Below, in pieces: positions 40,504 to 50,391 of a stretch of 64,000 nucleotides of DNA. The number at the start of each line of letters is the position of its first letter. Position 1 is the stretch's first letter. A program made the position numbers and the translations under genes. The notes under the pieces are model-generated. The model saw only the letters and a list, made by a program, of their open reading frames with translations. It searched no databases and had not been told where the DNA came from. Source of the DNA: an uncultured Oscillospiraceae bacterium (GTDB taxonomy: Bacteria > Bacillota > Clostridia > Oscillospirales > Oscillospiraceae); contig CAKTVW010000005.1 of the NCBI GenBank assembly GCA_934630495.1, forward strand, positions 9,540-73,539. The letters are read 5' to 3'.

Positions 40504-41100
40504 TTACTTGGAGTACAACTCGACGATGAGGTGTTCGGCAATTTCAAAGTCGATATCGTCTCTTGCCGGCATTGCAAGAACCTTACCCGTCAGGGTGTTC
40601 TTGTCGCGGTCAAGCCACTTCGGAGCGGCGACAAAAGCATCGTCTTCCTTGAGCTTCTTGAAGCGGTTGTTCGAGCAGCTCTTCTCGCTGACGGCGATGA
40701 CGTCGCCGGGCTTAACGAGATAGGACGGGATGTTGACGCGCTTGCCGTTGACGGTATAATGACCGTGGTTGACGAGCTGGCGGGCCTCGCGGCGGGTGGA
40801 AGCAAAGCCGAGGCGGTAAACGACGTTATCCAGACGGCGCTCGATCAGGCTGAGCAGCACTTCGCCGGTGTTGCCTTCAGCGCGGGCAGCCTTCTCGTAG
40901 TACATACGGAACTGCTTCTCAAGGATGCCGTATACGAACTTGACCTTCTGCTTCTCGGTGAGCTGCATTGCATACTCGGACTTCTTCGCTCTTCTCTGAC
41001 CGCCGGGGTTCTTATTGGAAGTCTTGGAATAGCCCATAGCGGCAGGAGAAACGCCGAGCGTGCGGCAACGCTTGAGAACAGGCTGAGTATTTTTTGCCAT
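40504..41100 (-). CDS. rpsD: 30S ribosomal protein S4
   Basis: 198 aa. An S4 RNA-binding domain is at about 88-150 ([39 protein letters not shown]). The N-terminal zinc cysteines of C+ S4 are absent (only one Cys near residue 12). It is a primary 16S binder and a known autoregulator in Bacillus, where rpsD is separate; here it is inside the alpha operon. Confidence 0.96.
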   Translation of the reverse strand: MAKNTQPVLKRCRTLGVSPAAMGYSKTSNKNPGGQRRAKKSEYAMQLTEKQKVKFVYGILEKQFRMYYEKAARAEGNTGEVLLSLIERRLDNVVYRLGFASTRREARQLVNHGHYTVNGKRVNIPSYLVKPGDVIAVSEKSCSNNRFKKLKEDDAFVAAPKWLDRDKNTLTGKVLAMPARDDIDFEIAEHLIVELYSK

Positions 41101-41123
41101 TCTTTGTTTTCCTCCTTAACAAA

Positions 41124-41525
41124 TTAGACGCGGCGTCTCTTGGGAGGACGGCAGCCATTGTGAGGAATGGGGGTAACGTCCTTGATGGAGACGACTTCCA
41201 GACCTGCGGACTGAAGCGCACGGATCGCAGCTTCACGACCTTGGCCCGGTCCCTTGACGTAGACTTCTACGGTCTTCAGGCCGCAGTTTTCGATCGCAGC
41301 CTTCGCAGCAGTCTCCGCGCACATCTGCGCGGCATAGGGAGTGGACTTACGGGAACCGCGGAAGCCGAGGCCGCCGGAGGATGCCCACGAAAGAGCATTG
41401 CCCTGCAGGTCGGTAACGGTGACCATGGTGTTGTTGAAAGAGGAACGGATATGAACGGCGCCCTTTTCAACATTCTTGCGCTCACGACGGCGCTTGATGA
41501 CCTTCTTTGCATTTGCCTTTGCCAT
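41124..41525 (-). CDS. rpsK: 30S ribosomal protein S11
   Basis: 133 aa. [19 protein letters not shown] and the C-terminal [20 protein letters not shown] identify S11, a platform protein near the mRNA exit channel. Between rpsM and rpsD. Confidence 0.96.
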   Translation of the reverse strand: MAKANAKKVIKRRRERKNVEKGAVHIRSSFNNTMVTVTDLQGNALSWASSGGLGFRGSRKSTPYAAQMCAETAAKAAIENCGLKTVEVYVKGPGQGREAAIRALQSAGLEVVSIKDVTPIPHNGCRPPKRRRV

Positions 41526-41539
41526 TTACATATCCCTCC

Positions 41540-41908
41540 TTACTTCTTCTTATTCGCGATGGTCTTCTTCGGGCCCTTACGGGTACGAGCGTTGGTCTTG
41601 GTGCGCTGTCCGCGAACGGGCAGGCCGCGGCGATGACGCAGGCCGCGGTAGCAGCCGATCTCGGTCAAACGCTTGATATTCAGAGCAACTTCACGGCGGA
41701 GGTCGCCCTCAATGGTGTAGTTCTTGTCAATGACCTCACGAAGAGCAGCTTCCTGATCCTCGGTCAGATCCTTGACGCGGATGTCGGGGTTGACGCCAGC
41801 CATCTTGAGGATGTCGTTGGCGCTTTTTCTGCCGATGCCGAAGATATAAGTGAGTCCGATCTCAATTCTCTTCTCGCGGGGCAGGTCAATACCAGCAATA
41901 CGTGCCAT
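41540..41908 (-). CDS. rpsM: 30S ribosomal protein S13
   Basis: 122 aa. [20 protein letters not shown] at the N-terminus, the helix-hairpin-helix in the middle ([15 protein letters not shown]) and the basic tail [19 protein letters not shown] are typical. S13 contacts the P-site tRNA and subunit bridges. Confidence 0.96.
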   Translation of the reverse strand: MARIAGIDLPREKRIEIGLTYIFGIGRKSANDILKMAGVNPDIRVKDLTEDQEAALREVIDKNYTIEGDLRREVALNIKRLTEIGCYRGLRHRRGLPVRGQRTKTNARTRKGPKKTIANKKK

Positions 41909-41927
41909 ATACTTTTAGAGCACCTCC

Positions 41928-42041
41928 TTAGCCTTGTCTCTGCTTATGCTTGGGATTTTCGCAAATTACCATGACGCGACCCTTGCGCTTGATAATCTTA
42001 CATTTTTCGCACATGGGCTTCACGGACGGTCTAACCTTCAT
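41928..42041 (-). CDS. rpmJ: 50S ribosomal protein L36 (zinc form)
   Basis: A 37-aa protein read directly from the minus strand between infA and rpsM. It starts [20 protein letters not shown] and has Cys11, Cys14, Cys27 and His32 for one zinc, the C+ form. AGGAGG lies upstream of the ATG. Confidence 0.95.
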   Translation of the reverse strand: MKVRPSVKPMCEKCKIIKRKGRVMVICENPKHKQRQG

Positions 42042-42076
42042 ACTGTTTAACCTCCTATGAGAACAATGTCTCTAGT

Positions 42077-42295
42077 TTACTTGCTTCTCCATGTGATCCG
42101 GCCTTGGGTCAGATCGTACGGAGACATCTGAACAGTTACCTTGTCACCGGGCAAGATCTTGATATAGTTCATTCTGAGCTTGCCGGAAATGTGTGCCAGA
42201 ATGGTATGCTCGCCGCCGATCTTGACTTTGAACATGGCATTCGGCAGTGCATCGGTCACGATGCCCTCAAGTTCGATTACGTCGTCTTTTGCCAA
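42077..42295 (-). CDS. infA: Translation initiation factor IF-1
   Basis: 72 aa. A single OB fold with the family string [16 protein letters not shown] and the ending [15 protein letters not shown]. Three bases separate it from the KOW-protein gene upstream. Confidence 0.96.
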   Translation of the reverse strand: MAKDDVIELEGIVTDALPNAMFKVKIGGEHTILAHISGKLRMNYIKILPGDKVTVQMSPYDLTQGRITWRSK

Positions 42296-42298
42296 GTT

Positions 42299-42589
42299 TT
42301 ACAAACCCTCCTTGGTTGAAACGTTGATTTCCCGACCGATAACGGCCAGTTCCCTTCGTAATTCGCTGTTGAGTATCTGCTCGCCGGCGCGAATGCGCTC
42401 GGTAAGCGGAGAATCAGGCCGGGAGACCTTACAGACATGGATGATCTTCTTACGTTTCGGCTTTTCGACCTTGCGCTCCTTACCGTTGGCAAGGGAGACG
42501 TACACACCGTCTGTGTCCAATACATAGAACAGCATTCCCTTGTCATGTCCGGCAGTCGAGCAAACGAGATCAGATCTGGATATCTCCAT
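42299..42589 (-). CDS. KOW-domain RNA-binding protein (L14e-like)
   Basis: 96 aa. The first half (SDLVCSTAGHDKGMLFYVLD then NGKERKVEKPKRKKIIHV) is a KOW motif, as in the small L14e-like proteins found between map and infA in Clostridia. Probably ribosome-associated; function not established. It starts 4 bases after the map stop. Confidence 0.85.
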   Translation of the reverse strand: MEISRSDLVCSTAGHDKGMLFYVLDTDGVYVSLANGKERKVEKPKRKKIIHVCKVSRPDSPLTERIRAGEQILNSELRRELAVIGREINVSTKEGL

Positions 42590-42593
42590 ATCG

Positions 42594-43349
42594 TCAAAGC
42601 CCCTCGGTGACGGTGAGAATTTCCGGCTCGCCGTCTGTTATGAGAACAGTATTTTCGTAGTGCGCCGAGAGCTTTCCGTCGGCGGTCACGGTGGTCCAGC
42701 CGTCCTTCAGCACCCGTACCTCGAAGGTACCGGCGTTGATCATCGGCTCGATCGCAATGACCATTCCGCGAATGAGTCTCGGACCCCTTCCGGGCTTCCC
42801 GTAATTCGGGACCTCCGGCTCCTCGTGCATCTCCTCGCCTACGCCGTGACCGACAAAGGCGCGAACCACGGAGAATCCATGCGATTCGGCATAGCTCTGG
42901 ACCGCATGACCGATATCCGAAATACGATAACCCTGGCGTGCGAATTTCACGCCCTCGAAAAAGCTCTGCCTCGTGACATCAATGAGCTTCTGCGCCTCGT
43001 CAGAAATCTGACCGCAGGCATAGGTTGCGGCGCAGTCCCCATGAAAGCCTCCCCATTTTGCTCCGACATCGACGGAGACGATATCGCCTTCGCGCAATAC
43101 CCTGCTGTCCGGGATGCCGTGAATGACGGTATTGTTCACGGAAACACAGACGCTCGCGGGGTAGCCGCAGTAATTGAGGAAGGAAGGTGTTGCACCTTGT
43201 GACACGATATAATCGTGGACAGCATGGTCGATCTCTTTGGTTGTTACGCCGGGTCTAACCATTTCCCCTGCCAAAGCACGGGCCGCCGCGGTAATTCTTC
43301 CGGCTCGGCGCATCACAGAGATCTCACGTTCAGTTTTAATAGGGATCAT
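42594..43349 (-). CDS. map: Methionine aminopeptidase, type I
   Basis: 251 aa. It removes the initiator methionine. Metal ligands: the Asp pair in GDIVSVDVGAKWGGFHGDCA, the His in VGHGVGEEMHEEP, the Glu in VIAIEPMIN, and the final Glu in the VTADGKLSAHYENTVLI segment. Start chosen at the ATG at 43349; an in-frame TTG two codons upstream is part of the spacer. It follows adk with 2 bases between. Confidence 0.95.
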   Translation of the reverse strand: MIPIKTEREISVMRRAGRITAAARALAGEMVRPGVTTKEIDHAVHDYIVSQGATPSFLNYCGYPASVCVSVNNTVIHGIPDSRVLREGDIVSVDVGAKWGGFHGDCAATYACGQISDEAQKLIDVTRQSFFEGVKFARQGYRISDIGHAVQSYAESHGFSVVRAFVGHGVGEEMHEEPEVPNYGKPGRGPRLIRGMVIAIEPMINAGTFEVRVLKDGWTTVTADGKLSAHYENTVLITDGEPEILTVTEGL

Positions 43350-43351
43350 AG

Positions 43352-43984
43352 TCAATCACCTAACGCCGCCAAAATATCACGAGTTGCATCCTCAATCGGC
43401 TGGTCGCCGTTGACAAGCCGGAGCTTGCCGTGCTTCTCATAGAAGCCCTTGAGTGCCTCGGTCTCAGCGTGGTACACCGCAAGGCGGTTGCGAACCGTTT
43501 CCGGCTCGTCGTCCTTTCGCGTTACCAGTCTAGCGCCGCAAGCATTGCAGATGCCCTCCGTTTTGGGCGGATTTGCCGAGATATGGTAGCTGGAACCGCA
43601 GCCCTCGCACACACGGCGACCGGTCATGCGGTCGGCGATCACATCGTCGGCGATCTCGATGGAAACGACACGGTCGATCTCGACTCCCTGGTCCAAGAGG
43701 GCCTGTGCCTGCGGGATCGTGCGGGGTACGCCGTCAAGGATGTATCCCTTTTCGCAATCCGGGCGGCTGAGCCGTTCCCGAACAATGTCGATAATGACAT
43801 CGTCGGGAACAAGCATGCCCTTGTCCATGAAGCTCTTAGCCTTCAAACCGGTATCCGTACCGTTTTTGATCGCTTCCCGAAGGATGTTCCCGGTAGAGAT
43901 CGTAGGAATGGAAAGGCGTGCGGCAATGATCTCCGCCTGCGTTCCCTTCCCCGCACCGGGCGCTCCTAACAGAATGAGTCTCAT
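43352..43984 (-). CDS. adk: Adenylate kinase with zinc-binding LID
   Basis: 210 aa. It interconverts ATP, ADP and AMP. The P-loop is GAPGAGKGTQA (about 7-17), and the NMP-binding region has STGNILREA and ILDGVPRTIPQA. The LID carries two Cys pairs (CEGC and CNAC, about 127-151), so it binds zinc as in many Gram-positive enzymes. Standard position between secY and map. Confidence 0.96.
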   Translation of the reverse strand: MRLILLGAPGAGKGTQAEIIAARLSIPTISTGNILREAIKNGTDTGLKAKSFMDKGMLVPDDVIIDIVRERLSRPDCEKGYILDGVPRTIPQAQALLDQGVEIDRVVSIEIADDVIADRMTGRRVCEGCGSSYHISANPPKTEGICNACGARLVTRKDDEPETVRNRLAVYHAETEALKGFYEKHGKLRLVNGDQPIEDATRDILAALGD

Positions 43985-43996
43985 GTTCGGCCTCCG

Positions 43997-45289
43997 TTAT
44001 TTCTTCAGGAAGCCGGAGTAGTTCCGCATCATCATCTGTGCCTCGATGGCCGCAACGGTCTCAAGCGCAACGCTGACGACGATGATGACGGAGGTGCCGC
44101 CGAAGGAGAACGTGGTGTTCTTCATCACGACGCCCAACACGATCGGAAGGACCGCAATGATACCAAGGTAGATCGCACCGAAGAGCGTGATCTTATTGAT
44201 GACCTTGCGGATGAAATCCGAAGTGGGTCTGCCCGGACGGAAGCCGGGGATGAAGCCGCCGTTCTTCTGCAGGTTGTTGGCAACCTCGACGGGGTTATAC
44301 TGAATGGTAGCATAGAAGTAGCTGAAGCCCACGATGAGCAGCAGATAGCAGACGGAGTAAACGACGCTGGTGCTGCTGAACACATGGTCATACCACCATC
44401 TGCCCTCACCGTAGCCGACAAAGGCGCAGATGGTAGCGGGCAGGGAGGCGATGGACTGTGCGAAGATGATGGGCATGACGCCGGACATGTTCACCTTGAT
44501 CGGAAGATGGGTGTTCTGTCCGCCGTAGACCTTACGGCCGACAACGCGCTTGGCGTACTGCACCGGGATACGGCGCTCCGCCTGCGAAACGAAGATGATA
44601 AAACCAACGATCGCCAGCATGCCGATGACCAACAGCAGCGCCCAGTACCACTTCGCCCACAGCATATCAACGATCGGGCTGATGATGCCGGTAGGAATAC
44701 GGGCAATGATGTTGGCAAACAGGATCATGGAGATGCCGTTGCCGATGCCGTGCTCAGTGATCTTATCGCCGAGCCACATGACCAGCGTGGAGCCGGCGGT
44801 GAAGCTCATGACGATCACGAAGGCGGCAAGGACCTTGCTCTGTCCGGAGACGAGGATGGTGTCGCTGTAAGCGCTGCGGGAGATCATGAAGTAGTAAGCC
44901 AGACCCATCACGATGCCGAGGGCGATCGTGGTATAGCGGGTGATGCGGCTGAGCTTCTTCTTGCCCTCCTCGCCGCCGTCCTTGCTCAGGCGTTCCAGAG
45001 CGGGGATTGCGATGGTGAGAAGCTGAATAATAATGGATGCGTTGATATAGGGCTGGATGGAAAGAGCGAAGATGGTCGCCTGCGAGAAAGCGTTGCCGGA
45101 CATGATGTTCATGAAGCCCAGGATCGTGCCGCTGAGCACGCTGTCGAACATATCGCTCATCGCCTTCACGTTCACGAACGGAACGGGAATAACGTTGCCG
45201 ATGCGGTAAAGCAGGATGATCAGCAGCGTGAAGAGGATCTTCTTACGCAGCTCGGTGATCTTCCATGCGTTGCGAAGTGTCGTAAGCAC
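43997..45289 (-). CDS. secY: Protein translocase channel subunit SecY
   Basis: 430 aa, ten membrane helices. It forms the protein-conducting channel with SecE/SecG. Signatures: FMNIMSGNAFSQATIFALSI in the plug region, RYTTIALGIVMGLAY, and NPVEVANNLQKNGGFIPGFR in the cytosolic loop that contacts ribosome and SecA. The GTG start overlaps no gene but begins right after the rplO stop, so the genes are coupled. Confidence 0.97.
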   Translation of the reverse strand: MLTTLRNAWKITELRKKILFTLLIILLYRIGNVIPVPFVNVKAMSDMFDSVLSGTILGFMNIMSGNAFSQATIFALSIQPYINASIIIQLLTIAIPALERLSKDGGEEGKKKLSRITRYTTIALGIVMGLAYYFMISRSAYSDTILVSGQSKVLAAFVIVMSFTAGSTLVMWLGDKITEHGIGNGISMILFANIIARIPTGIISPIVDMLWAKWYWALLLVIGMLAIVGFIIFVSQAERRIPVQYAKRVVGRKVYGGQNTHLPIKVNMSGVMPIIFAQSIASLPATICAFVGYGEGRWWYDHVFSSTSVVYSVCYLLLIVGFSYFYATIQYNPVEVANNLQKNGGFIPGFRPGRPTSDFIRKVINKITLFGAIYLGIIAVLPIVLGVVMKNTTFSFGGTSVIIVVSVALETVAAIEAQMMMRNYSGFLKK

Positions 45290-45730
45290 TTACACCACCT
45301 CAGCCTTTCCGCCTGCCTCCTCGATCTTAGCCTTTGCGCTTTCGGAGAAAGCAGCAGCCTTGACGGTGAGCTTCTTGGTGAGCTCGCCATTTGCAAGAAC
45401 CTTCAGTCCGTACTTGCAGTCGCGGATGATACCCTTTGCTTCCAGAGCCGCTGCATCGACGGTCGCGCCGTCCTCAAAAGCGTTGAGTGCGCCGAGGTTC
45501 ACTGCGGTGAGGGGCTTTGCAAAGATATTGTTGAAGCCGCGCTTCGGGATACGTCTTGCCAAAGGCATCTGGCCGCCTTCAAATCCGACACGGACCTTGC
45601 CGCCGGAGCGAGCCTTCTGACCCTTGTGACCGCGGCCTGCGGTCTTGCCGTTGCCGGTACCGGTGCCGCGGCCCTTGCGCTTTGCAACCTGGGTAGAACC
45701 CAGAACGGGAGCAAGTTCATGTAATTCCAT
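45290..45730 (-). CDS. rplO: 50S ribosomal protein L15
   Basis: 146 aa. The Gly/Lys/Arg-rich N-terminus ([20 protein letters not shown]) and [17 protein letters not shown] are diagnostic. L15 is a late assembly protein near the peptidyl-transferase region. It ends directly at the secY start. Confidence 0.96.
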   Translation of the reverse strand: MELHELAPVLGSTQVAKRKGRGTGTGNGKTAGRGHKGQKARSGGKVRVGFEGGQMPLARRIPKRGFNNIFAKPLTAVNLGALNAFEDGATVDAAALEAKGIIRDCKYGLKVLANGELTKKLTVKAAAFSESAKAKIEEAGGKAEVV

Positions 45731-45743
45731 TCTTGTCTCCTCC

Positions 45744-45926
45744 TTATTCTACTTCGGTGACCTCGAGCAGATAGCCGATCTTGGCGATCTTGCCGCGGGT
45801 CTGCTCATTGTCGGGCTGAATGGTCTCCTGGCCGATCTTGCGAAGGCCGAGGGATTCCGCCGTGGCAATGTGCTTCTGGATACGACCGGAAATGCTCTTT
45901 ACGAGCTTGATCTTCAACTGTGCCAT
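45744..45926 (-). CDS. rpmD: 50S ribosomal protein L30
   Basis: 60 aa. [19 protein letters not shown] and [15 protein letters not shown] are the L30 pattern. The start at 45926 follows GGAGGA; the longer open frame runs into rpsE. Confidence 0.95.
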   Translation of the reverse strand: MAQLKIKLVKSISGRIQKHIATAESLGLRKIGQETIQPDNEQTRGKIAKIGYLLEVTEVE

Positions 45927-45939
45927 GTTCGTATCCTCC

Positions 45940-46452
45940 TTATCCGATGATTTCTTCCACGCTCTTGCTGCGGATGCGAGCGACCTCTTCCGGTCCACGC
46001 AGGCTCAGCAGGCCCTGCATCGTCGCCTTGACGACGTTCTGCGGGTTATTGGAGCGCAGGCACTTGGTACGAATGTTGGTGATACCGACTGCTTCCATGA
46101 CAGCACGGACAGCGCCGCCGGCGATAACGCCGGTACCGACGGATGCGGGCTTCATGAGGACGCTGCCGGCACCGTAGATGCCGATGACCTCGTGGGGGAT
46201 CGTCGTGCCGCTGAGAGTGACCTTATGCAGGTTCTTCTTTGCGTTTGCGATGCCCTTGAGGATGGCTTCGGAAACTTCCGCCGCTTTGCCGAGGCCGTAG
46301 CCCACGGTGCCCTTGCCGTCGCCGACAACGACCAGCGCGGAGAACTTCATAACGCGGCCGCCCTTAACCGTCTTGCTGACACGGTTGAGGTAAACGACGC
46401 GTTCGATCATTTCGGGAGCATTGTCCTTTTCAGGTGCTCTGTTATAAGCCAT
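45940..46452 (-). CDS. rpsE: 30S ribosomal protein S5
   Basis: 170 aa. The dsRBD-like N-terminal domain contains [20 protein letters not shown] and [16 protein letters not shown]; the C-terminal domain has [18 protein letters not shown]5 contributes to decoding accuracy and the mRNA entry channel. Confidence 0.96.
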   Translation of the reverse strand: MAYNRAPEKDNAPEMIERVVYLNRVSKTVKGGRVMKFSALVVVGDGKGTVGYGLGKAAEVSEAILKGIANAKKNLHKVTLSGTTIPHEVIGIYGAGSVLMKPASVGTGVIAGGAVRAVMEAVGITNIRTKCLRSNNPQNVVKATMQGLLSLRGPEEVARIRSKSVEEIIG

Positions 46453-46467
46453 TTCTCGTTCCTCCTC

Positions 46468-46827
46468 TTAGAATTTGAGTCCGCCTTCGCGGGCGCCGTC
46501 GGCAAGAGCCGCGACACGGCCGTGATAGACATAACCGCCGCGATCGAAAACGACCTCTTCGATCTGCTTGGCCTTAGCGCGTTCGGCGATCATCAGGCCC
46601 ACCTTCTTGGCAGCTTCGCAGTTGCCGGTAGCGCCTTCAAACTCTTTCTCCACGGTAGAAGCGGAAACCAGAGTGACTCCGTTAACATCATCAATGATCT
46701 GAGCATAGATGTTTGCGTTGCTTCTGAAAACATTCAGGCGAGGTCTGCACGGTGTGCCGGAGATCTTACCGCGAACGCGAACATGGCGATGCAGCCGCAT
46801 TGCCTTCTTATCGGTCTTCTTAATCAT
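46468..46827 (-). CDS. rplR: 50S ribosomal protein L18
   Basis: 119 aa. [20 protein letters not shown] and the ending [20 protein letters not shown] identify L18, which brings 5S rRNA to the large subunit together with L5. Confidence 0.96.
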   Translation of the reverse strand: MIKKTDKKAMRLHRHVRVRGKISGTPCRPRLNVFRSNANIYAQIIDDVNGVTLVSASTVEKEFEGATGNCEAAKKVGLMIAERAKAKQIEEVVFDRGGYVYHGRVAALADGAREGGLKF

Positions 46828-46843
46828 TTACGCACACCTCCTA

Positions 46844-47389
46844 TTATTTCTTACCGCCGGCCTTGCCCTCTTTGCGGCGAATGACCTCGGTAGTATACTT
46901 GATGCCCTTGCCCTTATACGGCTCGGGGGGTCTCTTACCACGAACGTTGGCAGCGAACTGGCCGACCTGCTGACGGTCGATGCCGCTGATAACGATCTTG
47001 TTGGGAGCAGGAACCTCAATGTGGATGCCTTCCGGCTCTTCCATCACGACGGGATGAGAGTAGCCGACATTCAGCACGAGCTTCTTGTCTTCCTTCTGAG
47101 CACGATAGCCGACACCGTTGACCTCAAGCTCCTTGGAGAAGCCCTTCTCAACGCCGACGACCATGTTGTGCAGCAGCGTGCGGGTCAGGCCGTGCAGGCT
47201 CTTGTTTTCGTGCTCATCGTTGGGACGGGAAACAGTCAGAACTGCGCCATCCTGCTTGATGATCATGTTATGATGGAATGTGCTGGTCAGTGTACCCTTC
47301 GGGCCTTTAACGGTAACGACGTTGCCGTCAGCGATGGTCACTTCGACGCCGGCCGGTACAGTGATAGGCATTTTGCCGATTCTGGACAT
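46844..47389 (-). CDS. rplF: 50S ribosomal protein L6
   Basis: 181 aa. Two similar halves; it starts [17 protein letters not shown] and ends with the signature [21 protein letters not shown]6 lies near the sarcin-ricin loop. Confidence 0.96.
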   Translation of the reverse strand: MSRIGKMPITVPAGVEVTIADGNVVTVKGPKGTLTSTFHHNMIIKQDGAVLTVSRPNDEHENKSLHGLTRTLLHNMVVGVEKGFSKELEVNGVGYRAQKEDKKLVLNVGYSHPVVMEEPEGIHIEVPAPNKIVISGIDRQQVGQFAANVRGKRPPEPYKGKGIKYTTEVIRRKEGKAGGKK

Positions 47390-47401
47390 ACTGTTACCTC
47401 C

Positions 47402-47800
47402 TTACCAGACGAACGCAAGGACTTCGCCTCCAACATGAGCCGCGCGAGCGGCCTTGTCGGTCATAACGCCCTTGGATGTGGAAATGATAGCGATGCCGAG
47501 GCCGCGGAGGACCTTGGGCAGCTCTTCAGCGCCGGCATAAACACGAAGGCCGGGCTTGGAAACGCGGCGAAGACCGGTAATGACCTTCTCCTTGTTGCCG
47601 AGGTACTTCAGGGTGATGTGGATCATGCCCTGTTTGCCGTCCTCCTCAACGGTATAGGCCTTGATATAGCCTTCGTCGAGCAGGATCTTTGCGATGTCCT
47701 TCTTCAGATTGGAAGCGGGGACATCCACAGTGTCGTGCTTTGCAGAGTTCGCGTTCCGGATTCGGGTCAGCATATCTGCTACGGGATCGGTGATTTGCAT
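47402..47800 (-). CDS. rpsH: 30S ribosomal protein S8
   Basis: 132 aa. [18 protein letters not shown] and the C-terminal [18 protein letters not shown] are diagnostic. S8 binds helix 21 of 16S rRNA and represses the spc operon in E. coli by binding a mimic of that helix. Here a helix-21-like RNA (47851-47900) lies about 50 bases before the rpsH start, in an unusually long 214-base gap after rpsZ. Confidence 0.97.
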   Translation of the reverse strand: MQITDPVADMLTRIRNANSAKHDTVDVPASNLKKDIAKILLDEGYIKAYTVEEDGKQGMIHITLKYLGNKEKVITGLRRVSKPGLRVYAGAEELPKVLRGLGIAIISTSKGVMTDKAARAAHVGGEVLAFVW

Positions 47801-47823
47801 GTGGTGTTTACCTCCTTTAGAAG

Positions 47824-47843
47824 TTACGGGCTAAACCCGTTAA
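47824..47843 (-). promoter_or_regulatory. Hairpin just before the rpsH ribosome-binding site
   Basis: On the minus strand TTAACGGG and CCCGTAA pair around TTTAG, ending about 14 bases before AAAGGAGG. It could modulate access to the rpsH start together with the S8-site mimic upstream. Confidence 0.45.
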
Positions 47844-47850
47844 GACGCCA

Positions 47851-47900
47851 GAGTATCAGAGGAATGCAAGCCGTGAGCGGCTCCATTTTCCCCTGACTTC
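47851..47900 (-). promoter_or_regulatory. 16S helix-21-like RNA upstream of rpsH, probable S8 autoregulatory site
   Basis: Minus-strand RNA: a lower stem pairs GUCAGGGGAA with UUCCUCUGAU, a small internal loop (AAUGG opposite UGCA) follows, then AGCCG/CGGCU closed by CUCA. 16S helix 21 has the same order: AAGUCAG...GAAAU, a GC stem closed by CUCAA, then CUGCAU..CUGAUACU. Both strands of the core and the AGUCAG and CUGAUACU flanks are shared. That is expected for a mimic of the S8 binding site, and the next gene is S8. Confidence 0.7.
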
Positions 47901-48014
47901 TGATGCCTGTTTTACATTTGGATCACACAGAAAATGTGTGGATGGGATCCCTCGGCGGTGAGCAGAGCATCGGTCAAGCCAATGTCATGCTCCCGCACAC
48001 AATGGGATCGATCA

Positions 48015-48200
48015 TTACCAGCTTGCCTTGCGAACGCCGGGGATCTCGCCCTTGTAGGCCAGCTCGCGGAAGCAGATACGGCAAACGCCGTAGTCACGCA
48101 GGTAAGCATGGGGTCTGCCGCAGATCTTGCAGCGGTTGTAGCGGCGGGTGGAGAACTTGTTTCCAGCCTGCTGCTTGAGAATCATAGCTTTTCTTGCCAT
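48015..48200 (-). CDS. rpsZ: 30S ribosomal protein S14 type Z (zinc form)
   Basis: 61 aa, the short zinc form. CKIC...CRIC cysteine pairs (about 24-43) bind one zinc. [20 protein letters not shown] is the usual N-terminus. Between rplE and rpsH, followed by the 214-base regulatory gap. Confidence 0.96.
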   Translation of the reverse strand: MARKAMILKQQAGNKFSTRRYNRCKICGRPHAYLRDYGVCRICFRELAYKGEIPGVRKASW

Positions 48201-48218
48201 TTTGTTCTTCCTCCCAAA

Positions 48219-48758
48219 TTAAGCGTGGAACGGTGCGCCGACCATGGTCAGCAGTTCCTTGGCTTCTTCGTCGGTATTCGCGGTGGTGCAGATGCAGATA
48301 TCCATGCCGCGGATCTTGTCGACCTTATCGTACTCGATTTCGGGGAAGATGAGCTGTTCCTTCAGGCCCATGGCATAGTTGCCGCGGCCGTCGAAGGCAT
48401 TGGGGTTGATGCCGCGGAAGTCGCGGACACGGGGCAGCGCCACGTTGAACAGGCGGTCAAGGAACTCCCACATCTTAGCGCCGCGCAGCGTGACCTTCAC
48501 GCCGACGGTCTCGCCCTCACGAACCTTGAAGTTCGCGACGGACTTACGGGCCTTAGTGGTGATGGGCTTCTGGCCGGTGATGGTGGCGATGTCCTTGCAG
48601 ATCGCTTCGATCTCCTTCGCGTTGTTCTTGCTCTCGCCGCAGCCGACGTTCACAATGACCTTCGCGATCTGGGGGATCTGCATGACGCTCTTGTACTGGA
48701 ACTTCTTCATCAGAGCAGGAGCGATCTCTTCGTTGTACTTAACCTGTAATCTAGCCAT
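48219..48758 (-). CDS. rplE: 50S ribosomal protein L5
   Basis: 179 aa. [40 protein letters not shown] and [20 protein letters not shown] are the L5 blocks. It binds 5S rRNA and contacts the P-site tRNA. Confidence 0.96.
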   Translation of the reverse strand: MARLQVKYNEEIAPALMKKFQYKSVMQIPQIAKVIVNVGCGESKNNAKEIEAICKDIATITGQKPITTKARKSVANFKVREGETVGVKVTLRGAKMWEFLDRLFNVALPRVRDFRGINPNAFDGRGNYAMGLKEQLIFPEIEYDKVDKIRGMDICICTTANTDEEAKELLTMVGAPFHA

Positions 48759-48774
48759 CGTTCGTTCCTCCTCC

Positions 48775-49080
48775 TTAGATTTCCTTGCCGCACTTCTTGC
48801 AGACGCGGACCTTCTTGTCGCCGTCTACGTTGAAGCCGACGCGCACGCCCTTCTTGCAGTTGGCGCAGTAGAGCTGCACCTTGTCCACACGAATGGGGAT
48901 CTCGCGCTTGATGATGCCGGAAACGTCGTTCTGCTTACGGGCCTTGACATGGCAGGTAGCGACATTGACGCCCTCGACAATGACCTTGTTCTCCTTGGGC
49001 ATGGCGGTAATGACCTTGCCCTTCTTGCCCTTGGACTTGCCGGACAAGACGATAACTGTATCGTTTTTCTTAATGTTCAT
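48775..49080 (-). CDS. rplX: 50S ribosomal protein L24
   Basis: 101 aa. A KOW motif ([20 protein letters not shown]), then [12 protein letters not shown]. The C-terminus has a C..C...C..C pattern ([20 protein letters not shown]), a zinc-binding form. Start at the ATG at 49080, with GGGGG 8 bases upstream; a TTG two codons earlier is less likely. Confidence 0.95.
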   Translation of the reverse strand: MNIKKNDTVIVLSGKSKGKKGKVITAMPKENKVIVEGVNVATCHVKARKQNDVSGIIKREIPIRVDKVQLYCANCKKGVRVGFNVDGDKKVRVCKKCGKEI

Positions 49081-49096
49081 TCTCAAGTCCCCCTAA

Positions 49097-49465
49097 TCAG
49101 ATGACTTCCGGTGCCAGGGAGAGGATCTTCATGTATTCCTTGTCACGAAGCTCTCTTGCAACCGGCCCAAAAATACGGGTGCCGCGGGGATTCTTGTCTT
49201 CCTTGATGAGGACAGCGGCGTTCTCGTCGAAACGAACATAGGTGCCGTCGGCGCGGCGAACGCCCTTAGCGGTGCGAACGATGACAGCGCGAACAACTTC
49301 GCCCTTCTTCACCGTGCCGCCGGGAGCAGCCTTGCGGACAGAGGCGACGATCACGTCGCCGATATTGCCGAACTTACGCTTGGAGCCGCCGAGCACACGA
49401 ATGCACTTGATCTCCTTCGCGCCGGTATTGTCGGCAACCTTCAGATAACTTTCCTGTTGAATCAT
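49097..49465 (-). CDS. rplN: 50S ribosomal protein L14
   Basis: 122 aa. [20 protein letters not shown] and [20 protein letters not shown] are diagnostic. L14 forms intersubunit bridges with 16S rRNA. Confidence 0.97.
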   Translation of the reverse strand: MIQQESYLKVADNTGAKEIKCIRVLGGSKRKFGNIGDVIVASVRKAAPGGTVKKGEVVRAVIVRTAKGVRRADGTYVRFDENAAVLIKEDKNPRGTRIFGPVARELRDKEYMKILSLAPEVI

Positions 49466-49481
49466 TTAGTTCCCGACCTCC

Positions 49482-49745
49482 TTATTCAGCCTTCTTGATG
49501 ATCTCGACGAGGCGCCATCTCTTGTCCTTGGACAGCGGGCGGCACTCCATCACCTTAACGGTATCGCCGATGCCGCACTCGTTGTTCTCGTCGTGGGCCT
49601 TCAGCTTGTAGGTTCTCTTAACGATCTTCTTATACAGCTTGTGCTGCACGCTATCCTCAATAGCAACCACGATGGTCTTGTCCATCTTATCGGAGACGAC
49701 CTGACCAACTCTGGTTTTGCGGAAAGCTCTGGTATTTTCACTCAT
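49482..49745 (-). CDS. rpsQ: 30S ribosomal protein S17
   Basis: 87 aa OB-fold protein. [20 protein letters not shown] and [17 protein letters not shown] identify S17, an early 16S-binding assembly protein. Confidence 0.96.
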   Translation of the reverse strand: MSENTRAFRKTRVGQVVSDKMDKTIVVAIEDSVQHKLYKKIVKRTYKLKAHDENNECGIGDTVKVMECRPLSKDKRWRLVEIIKKAE

Positions 49746-49759
49746 TTTCGCTTACCTCC

Positions 49760-49957
49760 TCAGATTGCGGTCTCTTTCTCTCGAATAATAGTCTTGATGC
49801 GGGCAATGTCTTTTCTGACAGCCGCGAGCTTAACGGGATTGTCGAGCTGATTGGTCGCGTGCTGCATGCGCAGGAAGAAGAGATCCTTCTTCAGCTCCTT
49901 GACCTTGGCTTCCAGCTCAGCGGTACTCATTTTTCTCAAATCGCTTGCCTTCATCAT
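49760..49957 (-). CDS. rpmC: 50S ribosomal protein L29
   Basis: 65 aa, two helices. MSTAELEAKVKELKKDLFFL and KLAAVRKDIARIKTIIRE fit L29 at the tunnel exit. The ATG overlaps the rplP stop codon by one base; a second ATG directly follows and may be the true start. Confidence 0.95.
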   Translation of the reverse strand: MMKASDLRKMSTAELEAKVKELKKDLFFLRMQHATNQLDNPVKLAAVRKDIARIKTIIREKETAI

Positions 49958-50391
49958 TATTCACCACCATTCTCAGATACTGCATCTTCACGGGCGATGA
50001 TCTTGGTCTTGATGGGGAGCTTGTGCTGGGCAAGACGGAGCGCTTCGCGCGCGTCTGCTTCCGGCACTCCGCCGATCTCGAACATGACCTTCTGCGCCTT
50101 GACGACAGCTACCCAGTATTCCGGAGCGCCCTTACCGGAGCCCATACGGACGCCGAGAGCCTTCTTGGAAACAGGCTTGTCGGGGAAGATCTTGATCCAG
50201 ACCTGACCGCTACGCTTGGTGTAACGGGTCATGGCGATACGAGCCGCCTCGATCTGGTTGCCGGTGATCCAGCCCGGCTCAACGGCCTGGATGCCAAATT
50301 CACCGTAGGATACCTTATTGCCGCGGGAGGCTGCGCCCTTCATGCGGCCGCGCTGCACTCTGCGGAACTTTGTTCTCTTAGGCATTAACAT
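49957..50391 (-). CDS. rplP: 50S ribosomal protein L16
   Basis: 144 aa. [19 protein letters not shown] at the start, and [15 protein letters not shown]. The first ATG (50391) overlaps the rpsC stop and has GGAGG at 9 bases, whereas the ATG two codons later is 15 bases away, so the MLMPKR form is chosen. L16 shapes the A-site tRNA pocket. Confidence 0.96.
   Translation of the reverse strand: MLMPKRTKFRRVQRGRMKGAASRGNKVSYGEFGIQAVEPGWITGNQIEAARIAMTRYTKRSGQVWIKIFPDKPVSKKALGVRMGSGKGAPEYWVAVVKAQKVMFEIGGVPEADAREALRLAQHKLPIKTKIIAREDAVSENGGE

Noticed and set aside
47801..48014. Small gene or tRNA in the rpsZ-rpsH gap
   Set aside because: No cloverleaf or supported ORF fits; the paired segments and 16S resemblance explain the region better.
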